Below, piece by piece: positions 1 through 6,405 of a stretch of DNA of 26,470 bases. The first letter of the stretch is position 1. The number at the start of each line of letters is the position of its first letter. This DNA comes from DATEGZ01 sp035279905 (GTDB lineage Bacteria > Acidobacteriota > Vicinamibacteria > Vicinamibacterales > SCN-69-37). The notes beneath the pieces were generated by a model. The model worked only from the letters and a program-made list of their open reading frames with translations. It did not search any database and was not told where the DNA came from. The translations under genes were made by a program, and so were the position numbers. The DNA lies in the NCBI GenBank assembly GCA_035279905.1, contig DATEGZ010000020.1, positions 1 through 26,470 on the forward strand, written 5' to 3'.

Positions 1-2
1 TG

Positions 3-194
3 TCGCGCGCCGCGCACGCCGATTGGACCGACGGCCGACTGCGGCTTGCGCCCGCCTCCGCGGCGTGGCGCAAGGAGCTGCTGCGGGCGCGCCCCGTGCT
101 GATCGAACGCCTGCGACACTGGCTCGGCCCCGAGGTCATCCAAGCCATCGTGATCGAGTCTTCTTCCGAATCGGAGCGATTTCCTCATGCGTGA
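3..194 (+). CDS. DUF721/DciA-like protein, C-terminal fragment
   Basis: This is an open frame entering from the left edge and ending at TGA 192-194, leaving about 63 residues. The visible part contains a short beta-type stretch (GRLRLAPASAAW) followed by RKELLRARPVLIERL and GPEVIQAIVIE. That pattern (hydrophobic strand, Trp, 'eL...r..ll.rL', then a 'v..I.i.' strand) is typical of the C-terminal half of DUF721 proteins, the family that includes the DnaB-helicase loader/regulator DciA. The stop overlaps the thiolase start at 187 by 8 bases, so the two are probably co-transcribed. The N-terminus lies outside the window, so a DnaB-related role cannot be judged from this fragment. Family assignment is by eye and moderately secure. 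Confidence 0.6.
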   Translation, partial: SRAAHADWTDGRLRLAPASAAWRKELLRARPVLIERLRHWLGPEVIQAIVIESSSESERFPHA

Positions 195-1368
195 ATCTGT
201 CATCGTCAGCGCCGTTCGCCTCCCCACGGGCAAGTTCCTGGGCGGGCTCAAGGATTTCAGCGCGCCGGCCCTTGGCGCGCTCGTCGTGAAAGAAGCCGTG
301 CAGCGAGCCGGCATCGATCCCAAGAGCGTCGATGAGTGCATCCTGGGCAACGTTGTCAGCGCGGGCCTCGGGCAGGCGCCGGCGCGGCAGGCGGCGCTCC
401 GTGGCGGCCTCTCGGATGGCGTGGGCGCGCTCACGATCAACAAGGTCTGCGGCTCCGGTCTCAAGGCCGTGATGCTGGCGGCGCAGGGGATCGCGACGGG
501 CGACATCGACATCGCCGTCGCGGGCGGCATGGAGTCGATGAGCAATTGTCCTTACCTCCTGACGCGCGTGCGCGAAGGTCTCCGCATGGGCGACGGGACG
601 GTCGTCGATTCGATGATTCACGACGGTCTCTGGGACTCGTTCAACAACGTCCACATGGGGCTCACCGGCGAAGTCGTCTCCGAGCGCTACCACGTGACGC
701 GCGAGCAGCAGGACTGCTACGCGGTTGAAAGCCACCGGCGCGCCGCGCACGCGACGCGCGAAGGTTGGTTCACGAAGGAGATCCTCCCGGTCTCGATTCC
801 GCAGAAGAAGGGCGATCCGATCGTGGTGAGCCGCGACGAATCGATCCGCGAGGACACGACCGCCGAAGCGCTCGGACGGCTCAAGCCGGCGTTCAAGAAG
901 GACGGCACCGTGACGGCCGGCAACGCGCCGCCCGTCAACGACGGCGCCGCCGCGACCGTCGTGATGGCGGCGGACGTCGCCGCGCGTCTCAACCTCAAAC
1001 CCATCGCGCGCATCGTCGGCCAGGCGACGGCTGGACTCGAGCCGATGCTCGTGATGATGACGCCCGTCGAGGCCGTGCGGAAGCTGCTGAAGAAAACGGG
1101 CTGGAAGATCGACGACGTCGATCTCGTCGAGCTCAACGAGGCGTTTGCCGTGCAAGCCGTGGCCGTGACGCGCGAGCTCGGCCTCGACCCGGCGAAAGTG
1201 AACGTCCAGGGCGGCGCGGTCGCGCTCGGCCATCCGATCGGCGCGAGCGGCGCGCGCGTGCTGACGACACTGCTCTACTCGCTGGGCCGGCTCGGGAAGA
1301 AGCGCGGCATCGCGACGCTCTGCCTGGGCGGCGGCAACGGCGTGGCGCTGGCGGTGGAGCGCCTGTGA
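187..1368 (+). CDS. acetyl-CoA C-acetyltransferase (thiolase)
   Basis: A 393-residue thiolase, the usual family length, predicted to condense two acetyl-CoA to acetoacetyl-CoA or run the reverse cleavage in the cytoplasm. The nucleophilic Cys88 lies in NKVCGSGLKA. The second catalytic pair is present: His349 in GHPIGASG and Cys379 in CLGGGNG. NEAF (residues 317-320) and GGMESMSN (113-120) are also standard. The NDGAAA motif is intact but preceded by APPV, where many homologues have ASGI. ATG 187 is preceded by GGAG about 10 bases upstream and overlaps the DciA-like stop. The next gene begins inside the thiolase stop codon and encodes the following enzyme of the pathway, which supports a biosynthetic or beta-oxidation type acetoacetyl-CoA role. 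Exact chain-length preference cannot be read from sequence. Confidence 0.95.
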   Translation: MRESVIVSAVRLPTGKFLGGLKDFSAPALGALVVKEAVQRAGIDPKSVDECILGNVVSAGLGQAPARQAALRGGLSDGVGALTINKVCGSGLKAVMLAAQGIATGDIDIAVAGGMESMSNCPYLLTRVREGLRMGDGTVVDSMIHDGLWDSFNNVHMGLTGEVVSERYHVTREQQDCYAVESHRRAAHATREGWFTKEILPVSIPQKKGDPIVVSRDESIREDTTAEALGRLKPAFKKDGTVTAGNAPPVNDGAAATVVMAADVAARLNLKPIARIVGQATAGLEPMLVMMTPVEAVRKLLKKTGWKIDDVDLVELNEAFAVQAVAVTRELGLDPAKVNVQGGAVALGHPIGASGARVLTTLLYSLGRLGKKRGIATLCLGGGNGVALAVERL

Positions 1369-2219
1369 TCAAGACAGTCGGCGTCATCGGCGCGGGCACG
1401 ATGGGCAACGGGATTGCGCAGGTGTTCGCGCAATCCGGCTTCACCGTGCGGCTGCACGACTCGGCCGCGGGCGCGCTCGATCACGCGCGCGCCACGATCG
1501 AGAAGAGCCTCGCGAAGTTCGTCGAGAAGGGCAAGCTGACCGCCGCGGATCGCGACGCCTCGCTCGGCCGGCTGATCGCCGCGCAATCCATCGACGCCCT
1601 CAGCGAAGCCGACTACGTCGTCGAGGCCGTCATCGAGAGCCTCGACCTCAAGCGGCAGATCTTCACGAAGCTCGACGCGCTCACCCGCCCGGATGTGATC
1701 CTCACCTCGAACACATCGTCGATCTCGATCACGGCGCTCGGCGCGGCGACCAGGCGGCCCGATCGCGTGCTCGGCATGCACTTCATGAATCCCGTGCCGC
1801 TCATGACGCTGGTCGAGCTGGTGCGCGGCCAGGCGACGTCCGACGCGACGATGCAGTCGGCCGTCGACCTGTGCAAGGCGCTCGGCAAAACGCCGGTCGA
1901 AGCCGCGGACTACCCGGGATTCATCTCGAACCGCATCCTCATGCCGATGATCAACGAAGCGATCTTCGCCGTGATGGAAGGCGTCGGCACGCCCGAGGCC
2001 ATCGACACCGTAATGAAGCTCGGCATGAACCACCCGATGGGCCCGCTCACGCTCGCCGACTTCATCGGCCTCGACGTCTGCCTCGCGATCATGGAAGTAC
2101 TCCACGACGGGATTGGTGATGCGAAGTACCGGCCCTGCCCGCTCTTGAAGCGTATGGTCGCCGCGGGACATCTTGGGCGGAAATCGGGCAAGGGCTTTTA
2201 CAGCTACGGATCAAGTTAG
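1365..2219 (+). CDS. 3-hydroxybutyryl-CoA / 3-hydroxyacyl-CoA dehydrogenase
   Basis: A 284-residue NAD(P)-dependent dehydrogenase that interconverts acetoacetyl-CoA and 3-hydroxybutyryl-CoA. The Rossmann GAGTMG is at residues 9-14, SNTSS at 115-119, and the catalytic His139 in HFMNPVP pairs with Glu151. The C-terminal dimerisation domain has GFISNRIL (185-192) and NHPMGPLTLADFIGLD (222-237). I chose GTG 1365 because the Rossmann strand begins right after it and the GTGA overlaps the thiolase stop by 4 bases, indicating translational coupling. The open frame extends much further upstream, but that part is only the thiolase gene read in another frame. The last two sense codons and the TAG stop lie inside the first unit of a heptad-repeat array, so the C-terminal Ser-Ser is repeat-derived. 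Confidence 0.94.
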   Translation: MIKTVGVIGAGTMGNGIAQVFAQSGFTVRLHDSAAGALDHARATIEKSLAKFVEKGKLTAADRDASLGRLIAAQSIDALSEADYVVEAVIESLDLKRQIFTKLDALTRPDVILTSNTSSISITALGAATRRPDRVLGMHFMNPVPLMTLVELVRGQATSDATMQSAVDLCKALGKTPVEAADYPGFISNRILMPMINEAIFAVMEGVGTPEAIDTVMKLGMNHPMGPLTLADFIGLDVCLAIMEVLHDGIGDAKYRPCPLLKRMVAAGHLGRKSGKGFYSYGSS

Positions 2220-2316
2220 AAGTTAGAAGTCAAAAGTTCGAAGTTCGAAGTTTCAGAGTGACCGCGTGTCCTCCGAAAACTTCGAACTTCATACTTCAAA
2301 CTTCCGACTTGATCCG
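2207..2316. repeat. heptad-repeat inverted repeat, copy 1
   Basis: Left arm: six consecutive 7-bp units beginning AAG at 2213-2254 (AAGTTAG twice, AAGTCAA, AAGTTCG twice, AAGTTTC). Right arm: five units of the opposite orientation at 2278-2312 (AACTTCG, AACTTCA, TACTTCA, AACTTCC, GACTTGA). Positions 2207-2245 pair with 2278-2316 with about 33 of 39 matches, leaving a loop of about 32 bases. It lies between two convergent genes and contains both of their stop codons (2217-2219 on plus, 2289-2291 on minus). It could act as a bidirectional terminator or be a mobile or expanding repeat; the sequence does not decide between these. Confidence 0.85.
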
Positions 2317-2825
2317 CCCTCAGGTCCCCGGACTTTCCACGCGAGGTACACGGCCGGCGCGAGCAGCAGGATCTCGCGGCCGATCGCGAGGAAGTCGTGC
2401 GTGATTGCGCGCGCCGACACCGGATAGCGCCAAATCGGCATGAACACCGAAAGCCCGGTCAGAAAGTACTGATGACTGAAGGGCCAGAAGGCCATCACGC
2501 CGTAGGGCACGGACGTGTCGGGCGCGAGCGAGTCCATGAGCGGATGCGTCGCCCAGCAGAGAAACGCGACGAGGCCGATCATCACTCGCGAGCGTGCGAT
2601 CGGCCATCGCGCGAGGGCCGCGACGACACCGGCGATTGCCGCGGCGCCGATGCTGTGCGTGGGCCCGCTGTGCGCGCCTGCGAGCAAATCGAGATCGGCG
2701 GCCATCGCGAGGCCTGCGAGAATCGCGGCCTGTGTGACCAGCGCGCGGCGGCTCTCGTGCGCCACGCCGCCGACGGCCCACCCGGTCGCGATGCCGGCCA
2801 GTCCGTGGCCTAGTGGCGTCGGCAC
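2289..2825 (-). CDS. DUF457/YdjM-type membrane-bound metal-dependent hydrolase-like protein
   Basis: A 178-residue predicted inner-membrane protein with about four hydrophobic segments. It carries the spaced His/Asp pattern of the PF04307 (YdjM, DUF457) family: His7 in PLGHGLAG, Asp44-Leu-Asp46, His52 and His57 in HSGPTHS, His94...Asp98 in THPLMD, and WPF at 114-116. These residues are thought to bind metal; the substrate is unknown in the family. GTG 2825 is preferred because homologues begin M-P-(S/T)-P-L-G-H; an upstream TTG at 2864 would add 13 residues but sits inside a heptad repeat. No clear Shine-Dalgarno is visible. The last seven residues (SSRKFEV) are encoded by the repeat at the gene's 3' end, suggesting the original C-terminus was altered by repeat insertion. 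Confidence 0.75.
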   Translation of the reverse strand: MPTPLGHGLAGIATGWAVGGVAHESRRALVTQAAILAGLAMAADLDLLAGAHSGPTHSIGAAAIAGVVAALARWPIARSRVMIGLVAFLCWATHPLMDSLAPDTSVPYGVMAFWPFSHQYFLTGLSVFMPIWRYPVSARAITHDFLAIGREILLLAPAVYLAWKVRGPEGGSSRKFEV

Positions 2826-2849
2826 GAGGGAATGGTACAGACAATCGTC

Positions 2850-2956
2850 AACTTGGAACTTCAAACTTAGAACTTAGAACTTCGGAGAATCACGCCGTCA
2901 CGCCGCGAGCCCGTAAGTTCTGAGTTCTAAGTCTTAAGTTCTAAGTTTTAAGTTCC
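2850..2956. repeat. heptad-repeat inverted repeat, copy 2
   Basis: Left arm: five 7-bp units at 2850-2884 (AACTTGG, AACTTCA, AACTTAG twice, AACTTCG). Right arm: six units at 2915-2956 (AAGTTCT, GAGTTCT, AAGTCTT, AAGTTCT, AAGTTTT, AAGTTCC). Positions 2855-2884 pair with 2927-2956 with about 26 of 30 matches, and the loop is GC-rich. It lies upstream of the minus-strand DUF457 gene and upstream of recA. Compared with copy 1 the order of the arms is swapped, so the DUF457 gene is flanked by AACTT-type arms on the inside and AAGTT-type arms on the outside. Confidence 0.85.
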
Positions 2957-3123
2957 CCCCCTCCCCTGACCCGCCCTGTCACGGCGGCACTGCAAAATCC
3001 TCAAGAGATCGCGCGGCCTGGATCGCAGAATCTGCCTGGGTCCTGGAGCCGAGGCGAAAGTGGCAGCTGGTGCTAAGCCATTGTTTTGGCAAAGGATAGA
3101 GACACATGCGACACGATTTTCGC
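2957..3123. other. intergenic region upstream of recA, no gene seen
   Basis: This 167-bp stretch opens with a C-rich run next to the heptad array and then becomes mixed-composition. No convincing open frame, tRNA or strong promoter was found before the TTGACA at 3124. A short dyad (GCCA...TGGC) occurs around 3077-3090. The region may hold additional recA control sequences but shows nothing decisive. Confidence 0.4.
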
Positions 3124-3152
3124 TTGACATCATCGTGGCACGTTCCTAGAAT
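3124..3152 (+). promoter_or_regulatory. sigma70-type promoter of recA
   Basis: The -35 hexamer TTGACA at 3124-3129 is a perfect consensus. It is separated by exactly 17 bp from TAGAAT at 3147-3152, one mismatch from TATAAT. Transcription would start near 3159, giving a leader of about 49 nt. The direct repeat CACGTTC (3139-3145 and 3153-3159) overlaps the spacer and the region just after the -10, a position suited to a repressor. A 7-bp GC hairpin (3171-3177 with 3184-3190, loop of six) lies in the leader just before the ribosome binding site. Confidence 0.75.
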
Positions 3153-3207
3153 CACGTTCGCTCCTGTCGCCGCCGCCCCTTTTGGCGGCGCGTCAGCGAG
3201 GAGTCCC

Positions 3208-4311
3208 ATGGCCGCACCTGAACGCACAGAAAAAATCGAGAAGTTCGAGAAGGTCGAAAAGATTGATCGGTCCTCCGATCGCGACGAGCGCGTCGACAAG
3301 GAACGCGCGAAAGCCGTCGAGCTCGCCGTCGGGCAGATCGAAAAGCAATTTGGCAAAGGCTCGATCATGCGGCTCGGTGGCAAGGACGCCATCGCGCCGA
3401 TTCCGGCGATCTCCACCGGCTCAATCAGCCTCGACTGGGCGCTCGGCGTCGGCGGGCTGCCCCGCGGCCGCGTCATCGAGATCTTCGGTCCGGAATCGTC
3501 GGGCAAGACGACGCTGGCGCTGCAGACGATTGCGCAGGCGCAGAAGCGCGGCGGCGTCGCCGCGTTCATCGATGCCGAACACGCGCTCGATGCGCAGTAC
3601 GCGCAGAAGCTCGGCGTCGAGCTCGACAACCTGCTCGTCTCGCAGCCCGACAACGGCGAACAAGCCCTCGAGATCACCGAGGTCCTGATTCGATCGAACG
3701 GCGTCGATGTCGTCGTCATCGACTCGGTGGCCGCGCTCGTGCCGCGCGCGGAAATCGAAGGCGAAATGGGCGAGGCGCAAATGGGCCTGCAGGCGCGACT
3801 GATGTCGCAGGCGCTCCGCAAGCTCACGGGCGTCGTGTCCAAGTCGAAAACGTGCCTGATTTTCATCAATCAGCTGCGCGAGAAGATCGGCGTGATGTTC
3901 GGCAACCCTGAAACGACCACGGGCGGCCGCGCGCTGAAGTTCTACTCGTCGGTCCGCATCGACATCCGGCGCATCGGCGCGATCAAAGACGGCGAAACCG
4001 TCGTCGGCGGCCGCACGCGCGTGAAGGTGGTCAAGAACAAAGTCGCGCCGCCCTTCCGCGAGGCCGAATTCGACGTGATGTACGGCGAGGGCATCTCGCG
4101 CGAAGGCGACTTGATCGATCAAGCCGCCGAGCGAAGCATCGTGGAAAAGAGCGGCACGTGGTTCTCGTTCGGCGGCGAGCGTCTCGGTCAGGGACGCGAG
4201 AACGCGAAAGCGTTTCTCAAGCAGCACACCGCCATCGCGAACGACATCGAAAAGAAACTTCGCGCCGCGATGGGTCTCGCCGACACATCAATCGCGCAAA
4301 AAGCCGATTGA
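3208..4311 (+). CDS. recA: recombinase RecA
   Basis: A 367-residue RecA, the ATP-dependent strand-exchange protein of homologous recombination and co-protease for LexA in the SOS response. Walker A GPESSGKT is at residues 94-101. The Walker B strand VVVIDSVAALVP and the DNA-binding loop regions (EGEMGEAQMGLQARLMSQALRK and FINQLREKIGVMFGNPETTTGG, in part) are intact. ATG 3208 follows AGCGAGGAG with ideal spacing; the open frame continues upstream to 3106 but that part covers the promoter. Compared with ordinary RecA, which starts close to the QIEKQFGKG helix, this protein carries an extra N-terminal segment of about 25 residues, charged and quasi-repetitive (EKIEKFEKVEKID). It appears monocistronic: a strong hairpin follows and no recX is adjacent. 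Confidence 0.98.
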   Translation: MAAPERTEKIEKFEKVEKIDRSSDRDERVDKERAKAVELAVGQIEKQFGKGSIMRLGGKDAIAPIPAISTGSISLDWALGVGGLPRGRVIEIFGPESSGKTTLALQTIAQAQKRGGVAAFIDAEHALDAQYAQKLGVELDNLLVSQPDNGEQALEITEVLIRSNGVDVVVIDSVAALVPRAEIEGEMGEAQMGLQARLMSQALRKLTGVVSKSKTCLIFINQLREKIGVMFGNPETTTGGRALKFYSSVRIDIRRIGAIKDGETVVGGRTRVKVVKNKVAPPFREAEFDVMYGEGISREGDLIDQAAERSIVEKSGTWFSFGGERLGQGRENAKAFLKQHTAIANDIEKKLRAAMGLADTSIAQKAD

Positions 4312-4348
4312 TCTCCGCTCGTCCTCTGTTACACTTCTGCACGTTCGT

Positions 4349-4389
4349 GGTGCACGCAAGATCAATTCAACTTGATCCTTGCGTGCACC
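4349..4389 (+). terminator. strong hairpin after recA
   Basis: Left arm 4349-4360 (GGTGCACGCAAG) pairs perfectly with 4378-4389; ATCAA 4361-4365 then pairs with TTGAT 4372-4376, leaving one bulged C at 4377 and a 6-nt loop. It begins 37 bases after the recA stop. There is no T-run after the stem, so it is either a non-canonical terminator or an mRNA 3' end-protecting structure. Confidence 0.65.
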
Positions 4390-4581
4390 AACGATGAAAT
4401 CAGCGGCGCGTTCCCCAAGCTTCTCGCCCTGTGATCGTCAGCAAGACTGAATCAATCGCGTCAGATCGGTAAGCTCCCCAGCTTCTGGCCGCATTTGTAA
4501 GCCGCGCCGCCAGCTCCCGTATCTCGTAGCGTTTTCAAGGGTTTTTGACGACCGGCGTGCCGGCAGATCTCCCCGTTTGCC
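4390..4581. other. intergenic region between recA and the next gene, no gene seen
   Basis: The gap from the recA stop to the next start is 365 bp. Apart from the hairpin above and the sigma54-like element below, I see only a short dyad CCGGC-GT-GCCGG at 4552-4563, about 20 bp upstream of the -24 element. The open frame of the next gene continues back to 4545, but the protein upstream of Met 4677 has no family character and precedes the signal peptide, so I treat it as non-coding. Confidence 0.4.
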
Positions 4582-4596
4582 TGGCATGTCCCTTGC
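4582..4596 (+). promoter_or_regulatory. candidate sigma54 (-24/-12) promoter
   Basis: TGGCAT at 4582-4587, a 5-bp spacer, then TTGC at 4593-4596 gives the invariant GG-N10-GC arrangement of RpoN promoters, with most other consensus positions matching (TGGCAC-N5-TTGC). Transcription would start near 4608, about 70 nt upstream of the start codon at 4677. In studied exosortase systems the regulator PrsR is a sigma54 activator, so this element may tie the secreted repeat protein to that regulon; that link is inference. Confidence 0.55.
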
Positions 4597-4676
4597 GCGA
4601 AGACGTCCCCGTGGATCTCAGACACGGCTGGCGACTCGGCCAGGCGTGCTCGCTGCGGATCACAACGGTGACGGAT

Positions 4677-5894
4677 ATGTCGCGCAACGTGCGCTCACTC
4701 GTGTCGGATGTTCTGGCGCTCGCGCTCGGGTTTACCGTCGCGAGCTTTTCCACCACCGTGCTCTCGGCAACGCGCGCAGCCCGATCCGGCGCGGAGTCGA
4801 ACCCGAGCGTCTGGCTCCTCTCGCCCAACGGCAATCAGGCGGTGACGGGAACCGTCACGGTCTCGGCCAGCGCGAGCCAGGACACCGAGGCGCTGCAGTT
4901 TCAACTCAACGGCGGCAACCTCGGACCGACGATCACGTCCGGCGCGTGCAGCATGGACTGGAACACCGGGGCCGTCCCTGATGGCACCTACACGCTGACC
5001 GTCGTCGGATATGACGCGGGCGGCAACGCGACGACGTCCTCGGCGGCCACGGTGATGGTCGAGAACACGGCCGCGGCGATCTCGAACGTCGCGACGTCGG
5101 GGATCACCGACACGTCGGCGATCGTGACGTGGTCGACCAACCAGCTTTCCTCATCGAGCGTCGACTACGGCGTGAACGGCTACACGAACAGCACGCCGTT
5201 CGACGTCGCGTTGAGCACGCAGCACGCGGCCACGCTCGTCGGGCTGCAGCCCGGGACGACCTATCACTTCCGTGTGAGCTCGTGGAACGGCGTCGGCCTG
5301 CTGGCCGCGTCCAATGACTTCGTGTTCACCACCGCCGGCGTGAACTCTCCGGCGGTTCCCGCGCCTCCGAGCGCACCCGGCGCGTGCACGACACCGGATC
5401 CGTTCGTGGCGCTGGGTGGCGGTCTCTGTGTGAACGGCGGCTGGCTGCCGGGCGGCGCGAGCTTGTTCCAGGCGGCGCCGATGTCCGCGGCCCCGCCGGT
5501 CATCATCGGTGGGTGCAGCACGCCCGATCCCTTCACGGCGATTGGCGGCGGCACCTGCGTCAACGGCGGATGGCTGCCACGCAGCGTCGTGACGCCGCCG
5601 CCGGCGCCCTCGGTTCCGAATACGCCGGCGCCGCCCCCGGTTCAGGTCGTTCCCTCGAACAGCGTGTGCGGAACGCCGGACCCGTTCGTCGCGATCGGAG
5701 GCGGCACGTGCTTCAACGGCGGCTGGTTCCCGCCAGGCATGCTGCCTGCTCCGGGCAACGTCCAGCCGGTCACGCCGCCGCCGCCCTTGCCCAGTCAGCA
5801 GGGCTGCGCGACACCCGATCCGTTCGTGAGCATCCCCGGAATGCGCGGGGCCTGCGTGAACGGCGGCTGGTACCCGGTCCGCATCGGGGGCTAG
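4677..5894 (+). CDS. secreted Ig/FN3-like protein with four CxTPDPF...CxNGGWxP repeats
   Basis: A 405-residue predicted secreted protein. Residues 1-34 (MSRNVRSLVSD, then a hydrophobic core and ATRA) look like a signal peptide, which is why ATG 4677 is chosen over 4545. Residues about 43-135 resemble a bacterial Ig-like domain (SPNGNQAVTGTVTVSA ... DGTYTLTVVGYDAGGN). About 136-222 resembles a fibronectin type III domain (TDTSAIVTWSTN ... GLQPGTTYHFRVSSWN). The rest holds four copies of a 22-24 residue unit, starting at residues 237, 280, 331 and 377 and separated by Pro/Ala-rich linkers. Each unit has two Cys, a TPDPF core and an NGGW(L/F/Y)P end. I do not recognise the unit as a named domain. 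Each pair of Cys could form an intra-unit disulphide in the periplasm or outside. There is no PEP-CTERM or other sorting signal. A sigma54-type promoter precedes it. Confidence 0.85.
   Translation: MSRNVRSLVSDVLALALGFTVASFSTTVLSATRAARSGAESNPSVWLLSPNGNQAVTGTVTVSASASQDTEALQFQLNGGNLGPTITSGACSMDWNTGAVPDGTYTLTVVGYDAGGNATTSSAATVMVENTAAAISNVATSGITDTSAIVTWSTNQLSSSSVDYGVNGYTNSTPFDVALSTQHAATLVGLQPGTTYHFRVSSWNGVGLLAASNDFVFTTAGVNSPAVPAPPSAPGACTTPDPFVALGGGLCVNGGWLPGGASLFQAAPMSAAPPVIIGGCSTPDPFTAIGGGTCVNGGWLPRSVVTPPPAPSVPNTPAPPPVQVVPSNSVCGTPDPFVAIGGGTCFNGGWFPPGMLPAPGNVQPVTPPPPLPSQQGCATPDPFVSIPGMRGACVNGGWYPVRIGG
5385..5876 (+). repeat. four coding repeats of a two-Cys unit
   Basis: Units at 5385-5450, 5514-5579, 5667-5732 and 5805-5876. 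The protein consensus is C-x-TPDPF-(V/T)-(A/S)-(L/I)-GGG-x-C-(V/F)-NGGW-(L/F/Y)-P. The fourth unit has two extra residues between its Cys (PGMRGA in place of GGGT). The linkers vary in length (roughly 21, 29 and 24 residues) and are rich in Pro, Ala and Val. Conservation is stronger in protein than in DNA, pointing to selection on the encoded unit and not to recent slippage. Confidence 0.9.
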
Positions 5895-5920
5895 ATTTTT
5901 GACACACCTGCGTCGGCGAA

Positions 5921-5946
5921 CCATGGAGTTATTTCCAACTCCATGG
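5921..5946 (+). terminator. perfect 10-bp hairpin after the repeat protein
   Basis: CCATGGAGTT at 5921-5930 is followed by a 6-nt loop and its exact reverse complement at 5937-5946, 26 bases after the stop codon. There is no T-run behind it on the plus strand; the T-run (ATTTTT) lies just before the stem. It is probably a terminator or 3' stabilising hairpin, though an operator palindrome for the next ORF is possible. Confidence 0.55.
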
Positions 5947-6033
5947 CGCCAACTCGGATGACGTTCGCGTAAACCCTAGGAAAACCGGGACGCGTCTGAC
6001 GGCGAGAAACTTGCAGTTCTGTCAGGCGTGGCA

Positions 6034-6405
6034 ATGCGACCCCAGCGTGACTACCCGTCTCGGCTGCCCAGTCAGCCGAGTGCGTCCGAGGCTGTACAGG
6101 GGGGCGAGTTCCCGCTGAACCGCTTGCCCTTCCCCAGCCGTGAGCGCTCGGTCCATCCGGAACACCTCCGCGAGGCGCTCGAGGGACAAGCCGTGACCAT
6201 CTTCGGTCAGAGCTGGCGCCTCGAGGTCTACAGCGTGCTGGACTTCGCCGGCCGCCGCTGGGTCCAGCTGGCCCTCGAGGGCGAGCCGCATTACATGCTG
6301 ACCCTGAACCTGGCCATGGGAGCTGGCGCGCAGCGAGCGCTCATTGCCCTGGCGTCCTGCCTGGCCAATCCCGCAGACGGCGTCGGCATCCTCAACGTCG
6401 CGTAA
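6034..6405 (+). CDS. hypothetical protein, 123 aa
   Basis: I do not recognise this protein. It has a polar, Pro/Arg/Ser-rich first 45 residues followed by a compact, well-composed region (EGQAVTIFGQSWRLEVYSVLDF ... RRWVQLALEGEPHYML) that reads as alternating strands, and then a hydrophobic helix (GAQRALIALASCLAN). There is no signal peptide or membrane anchor. ATG 6034 is preferred over GTG 6028 because of an AGG seven bases upstream. The pattern is more protein-like than the opposite-strand reading, but with no recognised family the gene call is moderate. It is short and stands alone between two gaps. Confidence 0.5.
   Translation: MRPQRDYPSRLPSQPSASEAVQGGEFPLNRLPFPSRERSVHPEHLREALEGQAVTIFGQSWRLEVYSVLDFAGRRWVQLALEGEPHYMLTLNLAMGAGAQRALIALASCLANPADGVGILNVA

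Noticed and set aside
765..1364. A 200-codon upstream extension of the 3-hydroxyacyl-CoA dehydrogenase frame
   Set aside because: It is the thiolase gene read out of frame, is Arg-rich and has no domain; the dehydrogenase Rossmann fold starts right at GTG 1365.
2207..2956. The two heptad arrays as a CRISPR array or as the ends of an insertion sequence
   Set aside because: Units are only 7 bp without unique spacers, there is no transposase, and no target-site duplication could be identified at the outer edges.
4349..4389. The hairpin after recA as a tRNA or small structured RNA gene
   Set aside because: It is a single simple stem without cloverleaf elements or a separate promoter, so a terminator or 3' stabiliser is simpler.
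5968..6000. A c-di-GMP-I riboswitch-like stretch (TAAACC ... GGGACGC)
   Set aside because: The essential GACGCAAAGC segment and the second stem are missing, and the tetraloop does not fit.
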